Assembly (NCBI GenBank): GCA_947498055.1
Contig: CANMJA010000003.1
Coordinates: 1-64,000 of the forward strand
Reading direction: 5' to 3'
DNA: 64,000 bases
DNA from: an uncultured Tenacibaculum sp.
GTDB taxonomy: Bacteria; Bacteroidota; Bacteroidia; Flavobacteriales; Flavobacteriaceae
Positions 47,092 through 57,304 of this stretch are shown piece after piece. The notes under the pieces were generated by a model that did no database searches, was not told the DNA's origin, and saw nothing but the letters and a program-made list of their open reading frames with translations. Both the position numbers and the translations under genes were made by a program. How positions within the stretch are numbered: position 1 is the stretch's first letter; every line of letters starts with the position of its first letter.

Positions 47092-48083
47092 GCAACTCTA
47101 TCTTAAATTGTAACATACAAATATCTGAAACCACTTTTAAGAATCAATATGAAGGAATACTAAGTATTAATTGTCAAGAAAATTTAACGATAGATCGTAT
47201 ACTTGGAACCATTTATTTCGAAGCAAGAGGTAGAATGTCTAGTATTAAAAAACAATTACTTTCTTTTAATATTTCTTCTAAAAAACATATTACTAAAGAT
47301 GAAATAATTAAAATTCCTTTCACTTTTCAGCTTGAAGAAAGTAATTTAGAAACATACACTGGAAAAAATGTTAGTTTTTTTTATAATTTTGAAGCAAAAA
47401 TTCAAGTTAACGAAGAAGATTTAGAAAAACTTGACAGAGGAATATTTAAACGTGTAAAATCTTTATTTACGGCAGATTATTCTTCTAAATTTTCTGAATA
47501 CTTTGATAAAAAAAATACTGAAACAGAATATAAAATATCAGAAAAACATCAACCATTTACATTATCTTTTAACATCTCTAATTTATATCTCCCATTAGGG
47601 TTAATTAGTAGTCTATATATTTTAACCTTAATATATACTACTGTTGAGTTTAATGGATTTCATATTCTTTTTCTGATAATTGCTATTATTTTAGTTGGAA
47701 ATTTAAATTTTAAACGTAATTCAAAAAAAATAGGGAAAATCTCATTAAAAACTATTAATGACAATAATTCCTTTATTTGCTTAATTAAACCTGCTAAGAA
47801 CTTTAGTTTAAAAAAATCAAAAATTCATTATCAAATAATAGAAAAGGTTGTAGATAAAAGAGGTACCTCTTCAACCACAAACACAGAAATCATCTATAAA
47901 TCTACTATACAATCTCTTAATAATAAAGGAACTTCTGAAATTCGATTTGATTTCCCTGATAATAAAAGATTAGCTTCTTTAGAGTTTGATGAGGTAACTA
48001 TATATTGGGAAATTGTAATTACTGGAATTCACGCTGGCACCTCTGAAAATTTAACATGTATCATAGAGGCATACAATATTTAA
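47088..48083 (+). CDS. Membrane protein with arrestin-like (Spo0M/arrestin-N-like) beta domains flanking two TM helices
   Basis: Beta-rich N-terminus, hydrophobic 175-215 region, C-terminal beta domain; 4-bp overlap with the NTPase gene. Confidence 0.5.
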   Translation: MSNSILNCNIQISETTFKNQYEGILSINCQENLTIDRILGTIYFEARGRMSSIKKQLLSFNISSKKHITKDEIIKIPFTFQLEESNLETYTGKNVSFFYNFEAKIQVNEEDLEKLDRGIFKRVKSLFTADYSSKFSEYFDKKNTETEYKISEKHQPFTLSFNISNLYLPLGLISSLYILTLIYTTVEFNGFHILFLIIAIILVGNLNFKRNSKKIGKISLKTINDNNSFICLIKPAKNFSLKKSKIHYQIIEKVVDKRGTSSTTNTEIIYKSTIQSLNNKGTSEIRFDFPDNKRLASLEFDEVTIYWEIVITGIHAGTSENLTCIIEAYNI

Positions 48084-48826
48084 ATCAATCGATACAAAAT
48101 AGGCTTACTTGGCGTAGCATCATTTTCGAAAGGAGCAACCATTAAATTTAAAAAATAAGTTCCGTCTTCTATTGTATTTCCTACATAAATAAATTCTGTA
48201 ATCGTTGCATCTAATCGTAATTCATTTTGTGTATTCCAAAAAGCATTATGCGCTAATAATTTTCCTTCATCTTTTTCTTTATCTACAGAAGGTACATCTA
48301 TTAACAAATGTTTAATTCCTTTTTCTCTTAAAAAAATAGCTCCTTCTTCCAATAAATAGGTCGGATTGGTATTCGAATATCTTTTCGCTTTTTTTTCTTC
48401 TAAATTAGGTAAGGTTCTAATAACAATGGCATCTCTTTTTTTGTTTCCTATCGCTAATTTTAATTGTTTTTTTGAAATTACAAAATCTCCATTAAAGTCT
48501 TCAGGTGCTACTGTAATTACTTCTGCTAAAAAGAAAAATTGATTTAAATGTTCATTTACAGAATGTATTTTCTCTGTAATATGCCCCACACATTCTGTGT
48601 GTGTAATGTGTGCATGCGGATTGAAATGAATGTTATTAAAGTTTACATCTGCTCCTTTTGCCACGTTTCCTATCCAATTACCATCAGAAACCGGAAATAT
48701 CTTAGGATCGTCAATATACCAAGCATTTACATTTTGTTTGGCAACATCTATAGGTATAGAAATATCTAAAGGTTTTGATAAGTCTATTTTATATTTTTTT
48801 GAGTTGTACTTTATTTCTGCAATCAA
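48080..48826 (-). CDS. Cyclase family protein (kynurenine formamidase-like)
   Basis: NNIHFNPHAHITHTECVGHI metal-binding-like motif. Confidence 0.85.
   Translation of the reverse strand: MIAEIKYNSKKYKIDLSKPLDISIPIDVAKQNVNAWYIDDPKIFPVSDGNWIGNVAKGADVNFNNIHFNPHAHITHTECVGHITEKIHSVNEHLNQFFFLAEVITVAPEDFNGDFVISKKQLKLAIGNKKRDAIVIRTLPNLEEKKAKRYSNTNPTYLLEEGAIFLREKGIKHLLIDVPSVDKEKDEGKLLAHNAFWNTQNELRLDATITEFIYVGNTIEDGTYFLNLMVAPFENDATPSKPILYRLI
48081..48113. repeat. Right direct repeat, overlapping the 3' end of the cyclase gene
   Basis: Matches 46411-46443. Confidence 0.75.
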
Positions 48827-49956
48827 AATAAATTTAATTTAAATAAATCGGAAGCAATTCCATCGGTTAAAAACTTTCCTTTTCTAGTTGTTCTTAAGGT
48901 TTCATCTTCAATATACAACAAATCTTGATCTATATACTTTTTACTTTGCATTTTTAAATACGCTACATATTTTTCTCCAAAATCTTGTTGTATTTTCTCT
49001 AATGAAACTCCCCAAACAGTTCGTAAACCTGTCATTACATATTCATTATATCTATCTGTAACACTCAATTTTTCTACTTCATTTGGTAACTTCCCTCCTT
49101 GTAACGCTTTTATATACTTGGCATTATTGGCTATGTTCCAACTTCTTTCTTTCCCGTTGAATGAATGTGCAGATGGACCAATTCCTATATATTTTTTCCC
49201 TTGCCAGTATGCCGAGTTATTTTTACTAAAAAAACCTTCCTTTCCAAAATTTGATAGTTCATAATGTATAAACCCTGCTTTATCTAATTCATCTACTAAA
49301 ATCAAAAATTGTTCTTGTGCAGTTTCATCATTTACATTATCTATAATTCCTTTTTTTATAAAACTTTCTAAAGCTGTTTTAGGCTCAACGGTTAATGCAT
49401 AACTAGAAATGTGTGGTATTCCAAAAGATAAAGCCATCGCTATATTTTTTCTCCATTGTTCATTAGAAGCATTTGGAATTCCGTAAATTAAATCGACCGA
49501 AATATTATCAAAGTAGCGAGTCGCTATAGATAAACTATTTTTTGCTTCTTCTGCATTATGTGCTCGATTCATTAATTTTAAATCTTCTTCAAAAAAAGAT
49601 TGAATTCCAATACTTAGCCTATTTACAGGAGAATTTGCTAAAGCTATTATTTTTTCTTCGGAAAGATCATCTGGGTTTGCTTCTAAAGTTATTTCTGGAT
49701 TTTCAATAACATCATAATCGATTTTTATAAGACCTATTAACCATTCCATATCATCTACAGAAAGTAGACTAGGTGTTCCTCCTCCAAAATAAATAGTTTT
49801 TACTTTATCATTTTTAAATTCTCCTTTACGTAAAATAAGTTCCATTTTTAAAGCAGAAAGTATTTTATCATAATTCTTTAAAGAAGTAGAAAAATGAAAA
49901 TCACAATAGTGACATGCTTGTTTACAAAATGGTATGTGAATGTATATTCCTGACAT
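48823..49956 (-). CDS. hemW: HemW-type radical SAM protein
   Basis: GIYIHIPFCKQACHYCDFHFS, TIYFGGGTPSLL, GIGPSAHSF. Confidence 0.95.
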   Translation of the reverse strand: MSGIYIHIPFCKQACHYCDFHFSTSLKNYDKILSALKMELILRKGEFKNDKVKTIYFGGGTPSLLSVDDMEWLIGLIKIDYDVIENPEITLEANPDDLSEEKIIALANSPVNRLSIGIQSFFEEDLKLMNRAHNAEEAKNSLSIATRYFDNISVDLIYGIPNASNEQWRKNIAMALSFGIPHISSYALTVEPKTALESFIKKGIIDNVNDETAQEQFLILVDELDKAGFIHYELSNFGKEGFFSKNNSAYWQGKKYIGIGPSAHSFNGKERSWNIANNAKYIKALQGGKLPNEVEKLSVTDRYNEYVMTGLRTVWGVSLEKIQQDFGEKYVAYLKMQSKKYIDQDLLYIEDETLRTTRKGKFLTDGIASDLFKLNLF

Positions 49957-50000
49957 TTATTTCAATTATCTTTTAACAATGATCGGTTATCTGTTCTTCT

Positions 50001-50222
50001 TTATTCTAATTTAGAATTAAAATCAGGATTAAAATTTCTTTTTATTACTAACCTTCTTTTAAAAGAAATCCAAAAAAAATAACCTATTGAACCAAAAATA
50101 ATCGCTATAAAAAACCAACTTATTTTATCTTTCTTTTTTCTAAATCTCGTTTTAATTAATTCAGAAAGAAACAAAAGAATAAACATTGCTCTTAGATAAA
50201 ACACTAATTCTGAAATACTCAT
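50001..50222 (-). CDS. Small membrane protein
   Basis: 73 aa, two TM, overlaps the ruvC stop. Confidence 0.5.
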   Translation of the reverse strand: MSISELVFYLRAMFILLFLSELIKTRFRKKKDKISWFFIAIIFGSIGYFFWISFKRRLVIKRNFNPDFNSKLE

Positions 50223-50806
50223 TTTATCTTTTTCGGATTTTGTTTTACAAATGCTGTCCAGCCTGTATAATTTTTCCCTCCCACTTTTCTTCCTGAGTTA
50301 TAAAAATGACATACCGCAGCAGCTAAACCATCTGTTGCATCTAAATTTTTAGGCAGAGTTTTTAAATTCAATAATGATTTTAACATTAATGCTACTTGTT
50401 CTTTACTAGATTTTCCATTACCTGTAATTGCCATTTTAATTTTTAAAGGTGCATATTCTGTTACGGGTATTTCACGTGACAATCCGGCCGCCATGGCAAC
50501 TCCTTGTGCTCTACCTAATTTTAACATCGATTGTACGTTTTTACCAAAAAACGGTGCTTCTAAAGCAATTTCATCTGGCTTATACGTATCTATTAATTCA
50601 ATGGTTCTTTCAAAAATAAGTTTTAGTTTTAAATAATGGTCGTCATACTTTTTCAAAATCAACTCATTCATTTGCACAAATTCCATCTTCTTTCCTATTA
50701 CCTTTATAATACCAAACCCCATGATAGAAGTTCCTGGATCTATGCCTAATATAATTTTTTCTGTCTTCAAATTTATCGCGCTTTCTACAGATACAAAACT
50801 AATCAA
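50219..50806 (-). CDS. ruvC: Holliday junction endodeoxyribonuclease RuvC
   Basis: ILGIDPGTSIMGFGII, EAPFFGKNVQSMLKLGRAQGVA, DATDGLAAAVCH. Confidence 0.96.
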   Translation of the reverse strand: MISFVSVESAINLKTEKIILGIDPGTSIMGFGIIKVIGKKMEFVQMNELILKKYDDHYLKLKLIFERTIELIDTYKPDEIALEAPFFGKNVQSMLKLGRAQGVAMAAGLSREIPVTEYAPLKIKMAITGNGKSSKEQVALMLKSLLNLKTLPKNLDATDGLAAAVCHFYNSGRKVGGKNYTGWTAFVKQNPKKIK

Positions 50807-50825
50807 TTCTTTTGGGTTGGAACTT

Positions 50826-51000
50826 AATAAGGAGTTAAGAAGTAGAGGAGTTAGAAGGAGTTAAGAAGTGAAGGGATTAAAATGAAGTTAAGGAGTGGTG
50901 GAGTTAGAAGGAAGTAAGAAGTAGAGGAGTTAAAAGGAGTTAAGAAGTGAAGGGATTAAAATGAAGTTAAGGAGTGGTGGAGTTAGAAAGAGTTAAGGGG
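50826..51000. repeat. 79-bp-period tandem repeat built from GGAGTTAAGAAG-like subunits (about 2.2 copies)
   Basis: agaagtagaggagtta...ggagtggtggagttagaa repeats with 79-bp offset. Confidence 0.9.
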
Positions 51001-51004
51001 GGAT

Positions 51005-51070
51005 ACATACTCCTCCTTCTTAACTTCTCCACTCCTACATTTCTTAACTCCTATCCCTTACAACCTATCC
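51005..51070. repeat. Inverted block of the same subunits (CTTAACTCCT/CTTCTTAACTTCTCCACTCC)
   Basis: Reverse-complement composition of 50826-51000. Confidence 0.75.
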
Positions 51071-51118
51071 CTTATTTTTCGTATTTTGTACAAACACTTA
51101 ATCAATCAATTACAAAAC

Positions 51119-51862
51119 ATGTCCGTTTTTGGTATCCGAACATCCAATCCTGCTTTTAACCGATATTTTTGGAAAAAGCAACGTGTATACTCTAAAAGTA
51201 AAATGAGTATTCGCGGTATTATTATAAAATCTTTCGCCATGCTAAGTTTAGTTGCTTTAACGGCTTCTTATACTTGGTATCTTTTTTTCTCTGGTGTGGT
51301 TATTAAATGGTACACCGCTGTAGGGATGTTTGTTGCTATTTTTTGTAGCCTTTTTATTTCCTTTAAACACAGCGCTGCAAAATATCTATTACCAATTTAT
51401 GCATTAGCAAAAGGTTTTTTCTTAGGTGGAATTAGTGCTATTGCACACCAACGTTTTCCTAATTTACCTTTTCAGGCAATTGTAGTAACCATTACTACCT
51501 TTTTTGTAATGTTATTTTTATATCAAACTAAAATGATACGAGTAACTCGACAGTTTAGAGCCATTATTATTTCTGCGACTACCACTATTTTTCTATTTTA
51601 TTTTATTGGTTGGATTTTATGGTTTCTAAAAATTGATGTACCCTTGCTTTGGGGAACTTCTTGGTATGCCATCGGTTTTAATGTAGTTGCTGCTATTGTA
51701 GCTTCTTTTTCTTTGCTTTTAGATTTTTATTATATCGACCATCAGGTAGGGCGTTACTCTAAAGATCGTGAATGGCTAGCAACTTGGGGTTTATTAATCA
51801 CCCTTATTTGGCTGTACGTAGAAGTTTTACGCTTGATGAAAAAACTGGCTATTCGGTTTTGA
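51119..51862 (+). CDS. Bax inhibitor-1/YccA family membrane protein
   Basis: TSNPAFNRYFW N-terminus and about 7 TM; start chosen at MSVFGIRTSNP. ORF track begins at 51086. Confidence 0.85.
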   Translation: MSVFGIRTSNPAFNRYFWKKQRVYSKSKMSIRGIIIKSFAMLSLVALTASYTWYLFFSGVVIKWYTAVGMFVAIFCSLFISFKHSAAKYLLPIYALAKGFFLGGISAIAHQRFPNLPFQAIVVTITTFFVMLFLYQTKMIRVTRQFRAIIISATTTIFLFYFIGWILWFLKIDVPLLWGTSWYAIGFNVVAAIVASFSLLLDFYYIDHQVGRYSKDREWLATWGLLITLIWLYVEVLRLMKKLAIRF

Positions 51863-51947
51863 AAACCTTTGTAACAAAAAAGATGTTCTATTATCTATAA
51901 TTGTTAATAGTTTTTTTAATATCTCTATATTTTCCTAAAGTATTCAT

Positions 51948-53570
51948 TTATTTCACTTCTAACGAAGTAAATTGAAATGTACTTCCATTAAACAACCCTT
52001 TATCAGATAGTTTTAACGATGGAATAACCAACAACGCCATAAAGGACAATGTCATATAAGGAGCTCGTAAATTACTTCCCATTTCTTTAGCCATACCATC
52101 TAATTCAGCATATGCTTTTCCTATTTCTTCTGCTGATTTATCGCTCATAATACCAGCAACAGGTAACGAAACTATTTTTTCATTTGTATCAGACACCGCA
52201 CAAACTCCTCCGCTATTTTCAATTAATAAGTTTACTGCTTTACAAATAGCTTCATCTGAAACTCCTACCGCTATTATATTATGTGAATCGTGTCCCACAG
52301 AACTTGCTATAGCACCTTCTTTTAATCCGAAATTCTTAATAAATGCTATTGCTGGTTCTGCATTTTTATATCGATTTACCACTGTCATTTTTAGTACATC
52401 GGTTTCAATATTTGAAACTAAATTTCCTTCTTTAATTAAAGCATCAACTTCTATTTCATTAGTTACCAATTCACCATCTAATGCTTCAATAACTCTTATT
52501 TTTTCGGAAGCGGAATAAAACTCAAAATCTGTTACTTTCTTTTTATCGGTATTAAAATTATTTAACACTTCAAAATCAACAGACTTTACAAAAGAGCTAC
52601 CATTTTCTGCTACTAAATCACCATTTATATACGTTTGTAGTACTTTAAATTTCTCTAAATCTTCTACAACAATAAAATCGGCATCGTCTCCTTTTTGTAA
52701 CAATCCAACATCTAAATTATAATGCTTTACTGGGTTTATACAAGCAGCTTGTAATACTTTAAAAACATCTATTCCTTTTGCAACTGCTCGTTCACATAAT
52801 TGATTCATATGCCCTATTAATAAATCATCAGGGTGTTTATCATCTGAACAAAACATCATATTTTCAAAATGTTCTGGTAATAGATCAATTAATGCTTCAA
52901 AATTTTTAGCTGCACTTCCTTCACGAATAATTACTTTCATTCCTTTTTGAAGCTTTTCTAAGGCTTCTTCATAAGTAAAACATTCATGATCGGTAGAAAT
53001 ACCTGCTGCAATATATTTAGTAATATCTTCTCCTCTTACACCTGGTGCATGACCATCTATCGGTTTATGGTTGTTTTTTGCATGTTGTATCTTTTTTAAT
53101 ACCTCTTCATCCTCAAATAAAACACCTGGATAATTCATCATTTCTGCCAAATATTTAATATCTGGGTTTTCCATCATCTTTTTAATATCGTCTGAATCTA
53201 TAATTGCCCCTGCACTTTCAAAAGAAGTAGCTGGTACACAAGAAGGAGCTCCAAAATTAAATTTTAAGGGTACTTTCTTCCCGTTTTCAATCATAAACTC
53301 TACTCCTTTTACTCCTAAAACATTTGCTATTTCATGCGGATCTGAAACGGTAGCAACTGTACCATGCTTCACTGCTATTTTTGCAAACTCAGAAGGTACA
53401 AGCATAGAACTTTCAATATGAATATGTGCATCTACAAAACCTGGAAGAATATAATTTTCTATAGAATGATCTACTTCTTTAATTTCTTTAATCTTTCCAT
53501 TAGCAATGGTTATTTCTCCTTTAAATATTCTTTTTTGTTGAAGATCAACGATATTTCCTTGTACTTTCAT
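51948..53570 (-). CDS. ade: Adenine deaminase
   Basis: [57 protein letters not shown]. Confidence 0.95.
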   Translation of the reverse strand: MKVQGNIVDLQQKRIFKGEITIANGKIKEIKEVDHSIENYILPGFVDAHIHIESSMLVPSEFAKIAVKHGTVATVSDPHEIANVLGVKGVEFMIENGKKVPLKFNFGAPSCVPATSFESAGAIIDSDDIKKMMENPDIKYLAEMMNYPGVLFEDEEVLKKIQHAKNNHKPIDGHAPGVRGEDITKYIAAGISTDHECFTYEEALEKLQKGMKVIIREGSAAKNFEALIDLLPEHFENMMFCSDDKHPDDLLIGHMNQLCERAVAKGIDVFKVLQAACINPVKHYNLDVGLLQKGDDADFIVVEDLEKFKVLQTYINGDLVAENGSSFVKSVDFEVLNNFNTDKKKVTDFEFYSASEKIRVIEALDGELVTNEIEVDALIKEGNLVSNIETDVLKMTVVNRYKNAEPAIAFIKNFGLKEGAIASSVGHDSHNIIAVGVSDEAICKAVNLLIENSGGVCAVSDTNEKIVSLPVAGIMSDKSAEEIGKAYAELDGMAKEMGSNLRAPYMTLSFMALLVIPSLKLSDKGLFNGSTFQFTSLEVK

Positions 53571-53724
53571 TCTAATAATTTATCCCTTTTATAATTATCT
53601 AATTTCTGTATAATAAATTAACCTACAAGTTAATTAAAGAATTTAAACTCTTATTAATATTTTAACACAAAATTATAGTATGTAAATGGTATTACAGCTA
53701 AAATAACAACATTTTTTTGTACAA

Positions 53725-53751
53725 AAAAAGCATCCTTTTTGGATGCTTTTT
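53725..53751. terminator. Intrinsic terminator of pckA
   Basis: AAAAAGCATCC-ttttt-GGATGCTTTTT. Confidence 0.9.
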
Positions 53752-53757
53752 GATGAA

Positions 53758-55371
53758 TTATTTTTTTATAATTGGAGGTCCTCCTGCTAAAATTTCCTCG
53801 TTAGCATATTCTTCAAACTTTTTAAAATTAGCTCTAAAAGAATCTGCTAATTTATGAGCTGTCTCATAATATCCTTTATCATTATCCCAAGCTTGACGCT
53901 GACTTAATAACTCAGAAGGAATACCTGGGCATTTTCTTGGTTGTGCTAAACCAAACACCGAATGTATGTGATAATTCTCGTACGTAATTTCATCAGGTAG
54001 TCCACCAGTTAAAGCGGCATTAATCATTGCACGGGTGTATTTTAATTTCATTCTATTTCCAACCCCATAAGGTCCTGCAAACCAACCTGTATTTACTAGC
54101 CATACGTTTACCCCAGTTTCTTTCATTTTTTCACTTAACATTTCAGCGTAACGAGTTGGATGTAATGGCATAAATGGCGCTCCAAAACAAGCAGAAAAAC
54201 TTGGCAAAGGTTCTGTAACTCCTGCTTCAGTACCTGCTACTTTTGCCGTATAACCAGAAATAAAGTGATACGCAGCCTGACCTGGAGTTAATTTAGATAT
54301 TGGAGGTAACACACCAAATGCATCTGCTGTTAAAAAGAATACATTTTTAGGATTTTCTCCTATAGAAGGTGTTTTAATATTTTCTATATGATGAATTGGG
54401 TAACTTACACGTGTGTTTTGTGTAATAGAAGTATCGTGAAAGTCGACATTTCCTTCCGAATCCATTATTATATTTTCAAGAATTGCTCCTTTTTTAATTG
54501 CTTCGTAAATTTCTGGTTCTTTCTCTTTAGAAAGGTCTATTACTTTAGCATAACAACCTCCTTCAAAGTTAAAAACCTTGTTTCCAGAAGTCCATCCGTG
54601 TTCATCATCTCCTATTAAACTTCTATTAGGATCTGTAGATAATGTTGTTTTACCTGTACCAGAAAGCCCAAAAAATATAGCAGTATCTCCCTCTTTACCA
54701 ACGTTAGCAGAACAATGCATTGGTAATGTATTTTTGTAAATAGGTAAAATAAAATTTAAAGCAGAAAAAATTCCTTTTTTAATTTCTCCTGTGTAACCAG
54801 TACCTCCTATTAAAGCTATTTTTTTAGAAAAGTTTAAGATCGCAAAATTATGCTGACGTGTACCATCAACCTCTGCATCTGCCATAAAACCAGGAGCATT
54901 AATCACTGTCCATTCTGGTGTAAACTCTTTTAATTCTTCTTCTGTTGGACGTAAAAACATGTTGTAAGCAAACATATTACTCCAAGGATACTCGTTTATA
55001 ACTCTAATATTTAGCTTATACTCTTTATCTGCACAAGCATAACTATCTCTTACAAAAATTTCTTTCTTAGAAAGATAGGCTGTTACTTTATCATACAAAG
55101 AATCAAATTTGTTGGAATCAAAAGGAATATTAATATCTCCCCACCAAATTTCATCTTTTGTTATTTCGTCTTTAACTATGAATCTATCTTTAGGAGACCT
55201 TCCTGTAAATTCTCCTGTATTAACAGCTAAAGCACCAAAAACGGATTCTTTTCCTTGTTCTTTTTCTATAGTTAAATTATGTAACTCTTCCGATGTTAAC
55301 TGATAACGAACCGTAGAATTTTTTATTCCTAATGATTCTAACGAAATCGTTTTCGTATCAAGATTTGTCAT
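53758..55371 (-). CDS. pckA: Phosphoenolpyruvate carboxykinase (ATP)
   Basis: FFGLSGTGKTTLSTDPNR, LIGDDEHGW, FNFEGGCYAK. Confidence 0.98.
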   Translation of the reverse strand: MTNLDTKTISLESLGIKNSTVRYQLTSEELHNLTIEKEQGKESVFGALAVNTGEFTGRSPKDRFIVKDEITKDEIWWGDINIPFDSNKFDSLYDKVTAYLSKKEIFVRDSYACADKEYKLNIRVINEYPWSNMFAYNMFLRPTEEELKEFTPEWTVINAPGFMADAEVDGTRQHNFAILNFSKKIALIGGTGYTGEIKKGIFSALNFILPIYKNTLPMHCSANVGKEGDTAIFFGLSGTGKTTLSTDPNRSLIGDDEHGWTSGNKVFNFEGGCYAKVIDLSKEKEPEIYEAIKKGAILENIIMDSEGNVDFHDTSITQNTRVSYPIHHIENIKTPSIGENPKNVFFLTADAFGVLPPISKLTPGQAAYHFISGYTAKVAGTEAGVTEPLPSFSACFGAPFMPLHPTRYAEMLSEKMKETGVNVWLVNTGWFAGPYGVGNRMKLKYTRAMINAALTGGLPDEITYENYHIHSVFGLAQPRKCPGIPSELLSQRQAWDNDKGYYETAHKLADSFRANFKKFEEYANEEILAGGPPIIKK

Positions 55372-55460
55372 CCCTTATCTTTTTTAGTTGTGTTTTATAT
55401 TTGACAAAAATAAACCTTTTTGTTTAAACACATTATGATTACATATTTTTTATCCACAAT

Positions 55461-55841
55461 TTATTTTTTCACTCTTTTTTTTAAAAAACCGTAGCTTAAA
55501 AGTAGCCAACCTACTATAAACAATAGACCTCCTAAAGGTGTTAAGAACCAAATAGATTTTGCTGGCACACTAAATAAATGGATAGAATAAATAGATCCTG
55601 AAAAAAATAATATTCCTAAAAAGAACAAATAAGAAATTTTTCTTTTCATTTTTAAGCTAAAATCTTGGTGTAAATTCACAAGCAATAATACAATTACATG
55701 ATACATTTGATATCTTACTGCTGTTTCGAAACTTTGCATTGCTTCTGCACTTAACTTTTCTTTTAATGCATGCGCCCCAAAAGCACCAAGAATTATGGTT
55801 AAAGCTCCTAACAAGGAAATTACTGTTAAATTTTTATGCAT
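55461..55841 (-). CDS. DUF423 family membrane protein
   Basis: LGAFGAHALKEKLSAEAMQSFETAVRYQMYH. Confidence 0.93.
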   Translation of the reverse strand: MHKNLTVISLLGALTIILGAFGAHALKEKLSAEAMQSFETAVRYQMYHVIVLLLVNLHQDFSLKMKRKISYLFFLGILFFSGSIYSIHLFSVPAKSIWFLTPLGGLLFIVGWLLLSYGFLKKRVKK

Positions 55842-55923
55842 TTATATTATATTTGTTAAATTTCAAACTTTAAGAGAGAGAACTTATTCTCTGAAAGAGA
55901 ATAACAAAAATACGGTATATTTT

Positions 55924-57294
55924 ATGAGAAACATTCTAATTATTGGAGCAGGAAGATCAAGTTCTTCTTTAATTAAATACTTACTAGATAAATCTTCTGA
56001 AGAAAAATTACAAATAACTATTGGCGATTTATCTTTAGAAAATGCAAAAAATAAAATACAAAATCATCCAAACGCTTTTGCTTTACAACTAGATGTTTTT
56101 AATGAAGAAGCTCGTATAAATGCCGTGAAAAAATCAGATATTGTTATCTCTATGTTACCCGCTCGTTTACATATTGAAGTGGCAAAAAATTGTCTTGAAT
56201 TTAATAAACATATGGTAACTGCTTCTTATGTTTCTAAAGAAATGAAAGCTTTAGATAAAGAAGTAAAAGAAAAAGGATTAATTTTTATGAATGAAATAGG
56301 TTTAGACCCTGGGATAGATCATATGAGTGCCATGAAAGTTATTAACGAAATTCGGGAAAACAACAATAAAATGTTATTATTTGAATCATTTACTGGTGGT
56401 TTAGTTGCTCCTGAAAGTGATACTAATTTATGGAACTATAAATTTACTTGGAATCCAAGAAATGTTGTTTTAGCAGGCCAAGGTGGCGCTTCTAAATTTA
56501 TTCAAGAAGGTACTTATAAATATATTCCGTATCACAAATTATTTAGACGAACTGAGTTTTTAACTGTTAATGGAAGTGGCACTTTTGAAGGATATGCAAA
56601 TAGAGATTCTTTAAAATACCGAAGTATTTATGGTTTAGATGATATTCCTACTATGTATAGAGGAACTATACGAAAAGTTGGCTTTTCTAGAGCTTGGAAT
56701 GTTTTTGTTCAATTGGGAATGACAGATGATAGTTATACTATTGAAAACTCAGAAAATATGAGTTATAGAGATTTTACCAATTCTTTTTTAGCGTATTCTC
56801 CTTCAGATTCTGTAGAATTAAAATTTAGATCGTATTTAAAAATAGATCAAGATGATATTATGTGGAATAAATTTGTGGAATTAGACATTTTTAATCCGAA
56901 TAAAAAAGTGATGTTAAAAAATGCTACTCCTGCGCAAATTTTACAAAAAATATTAATGGATTCATGGACCTTGCAACAAGAAGATAAAGACATGATTGTT
57001 ATGCATCATATTTTTGGCTACGAAAATAAAAATGGCAAACATCAAATAGAAAGTAGTATGGTTATAAAAGGAGAAGATCAAACATATACTGCTATGGCAA
57101 AAACGGTTGGTTTACCTGTAGCTATGGTAACATTACGTATTTTAAATGGCGAAATTTCTACTCCTGGTGTTCAATTACCTATTGAAAAAGAAGTATATGA
57201 ACCTATTTTAAAAGAGCTAGAAGATTATGGTGTTACTTTCTTCGAAAAAGAAGTGCCATACCTTGGTTATAACCCAGAAAGTGTCATCGGTTAA
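55924..57294 (+). CDS. Saccharopine dehydrogenase family protein
   Basis: Start chosen at MRNILIIGAGRSSSSLIKYLL; IVISMLPARLHIEVAKNCLE; GLDPGIDHMSAM. ORF track begins at 55795. Confidence 0.92.
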   Translation: MRNILIIGAGRSSSSLIKYLLDKSSEEKLQITIGDLSLENAKNKIQNHPNAFALQLDVFNEEARINAVKKSDIVISMLPARLHIEVAKNCLEFNKHMVTASYVSKEMKALDKEVKEKGLIFMNEIGLDPGIDHMSAMKVINEIRENNNKMLLFESFTGGLVAPESDTNLWNYKFTWNPRNVVLAGQGGASKFIQEGTYKYIPYHKLFRRTEFLTVNGSGTFEGYANRDSLKYRSIYGLDDIPTMYRGTIRKVGFSRAWNVFVQLGMTDDSYTIENSENMSYRDFTNSFLAYSPSDSVELKFRSYLKIDQDDIMWNKFVELDIFNPNKKVMLKNATPAQILQKILMDSWTLQQEDKDMIVMHHIFGYENKNGKHQIESSMVIKGEDQTYTAMAKTVGLPVAMVTLRILNGEISTPGVQLPIEKEVYEPILKELEDYGVTFFEKEVPYLGYNPESVIG

Positions 57295-57304
57295 TTATTT
57301 GCGC

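Noticed and set aside
48548-48842. Two short plus-strand ORFs opposite the cyclase 5' end
   Set aside because: Antisense shadows in different frames; cyclase frame clearly coding.
50826-51070. 79-bp repeat considered as a CRISPR array
   Set aside because: No constant repeat with unique spacers; the whole unit is repeated, subunits are low complexity, and there are no cas genes.
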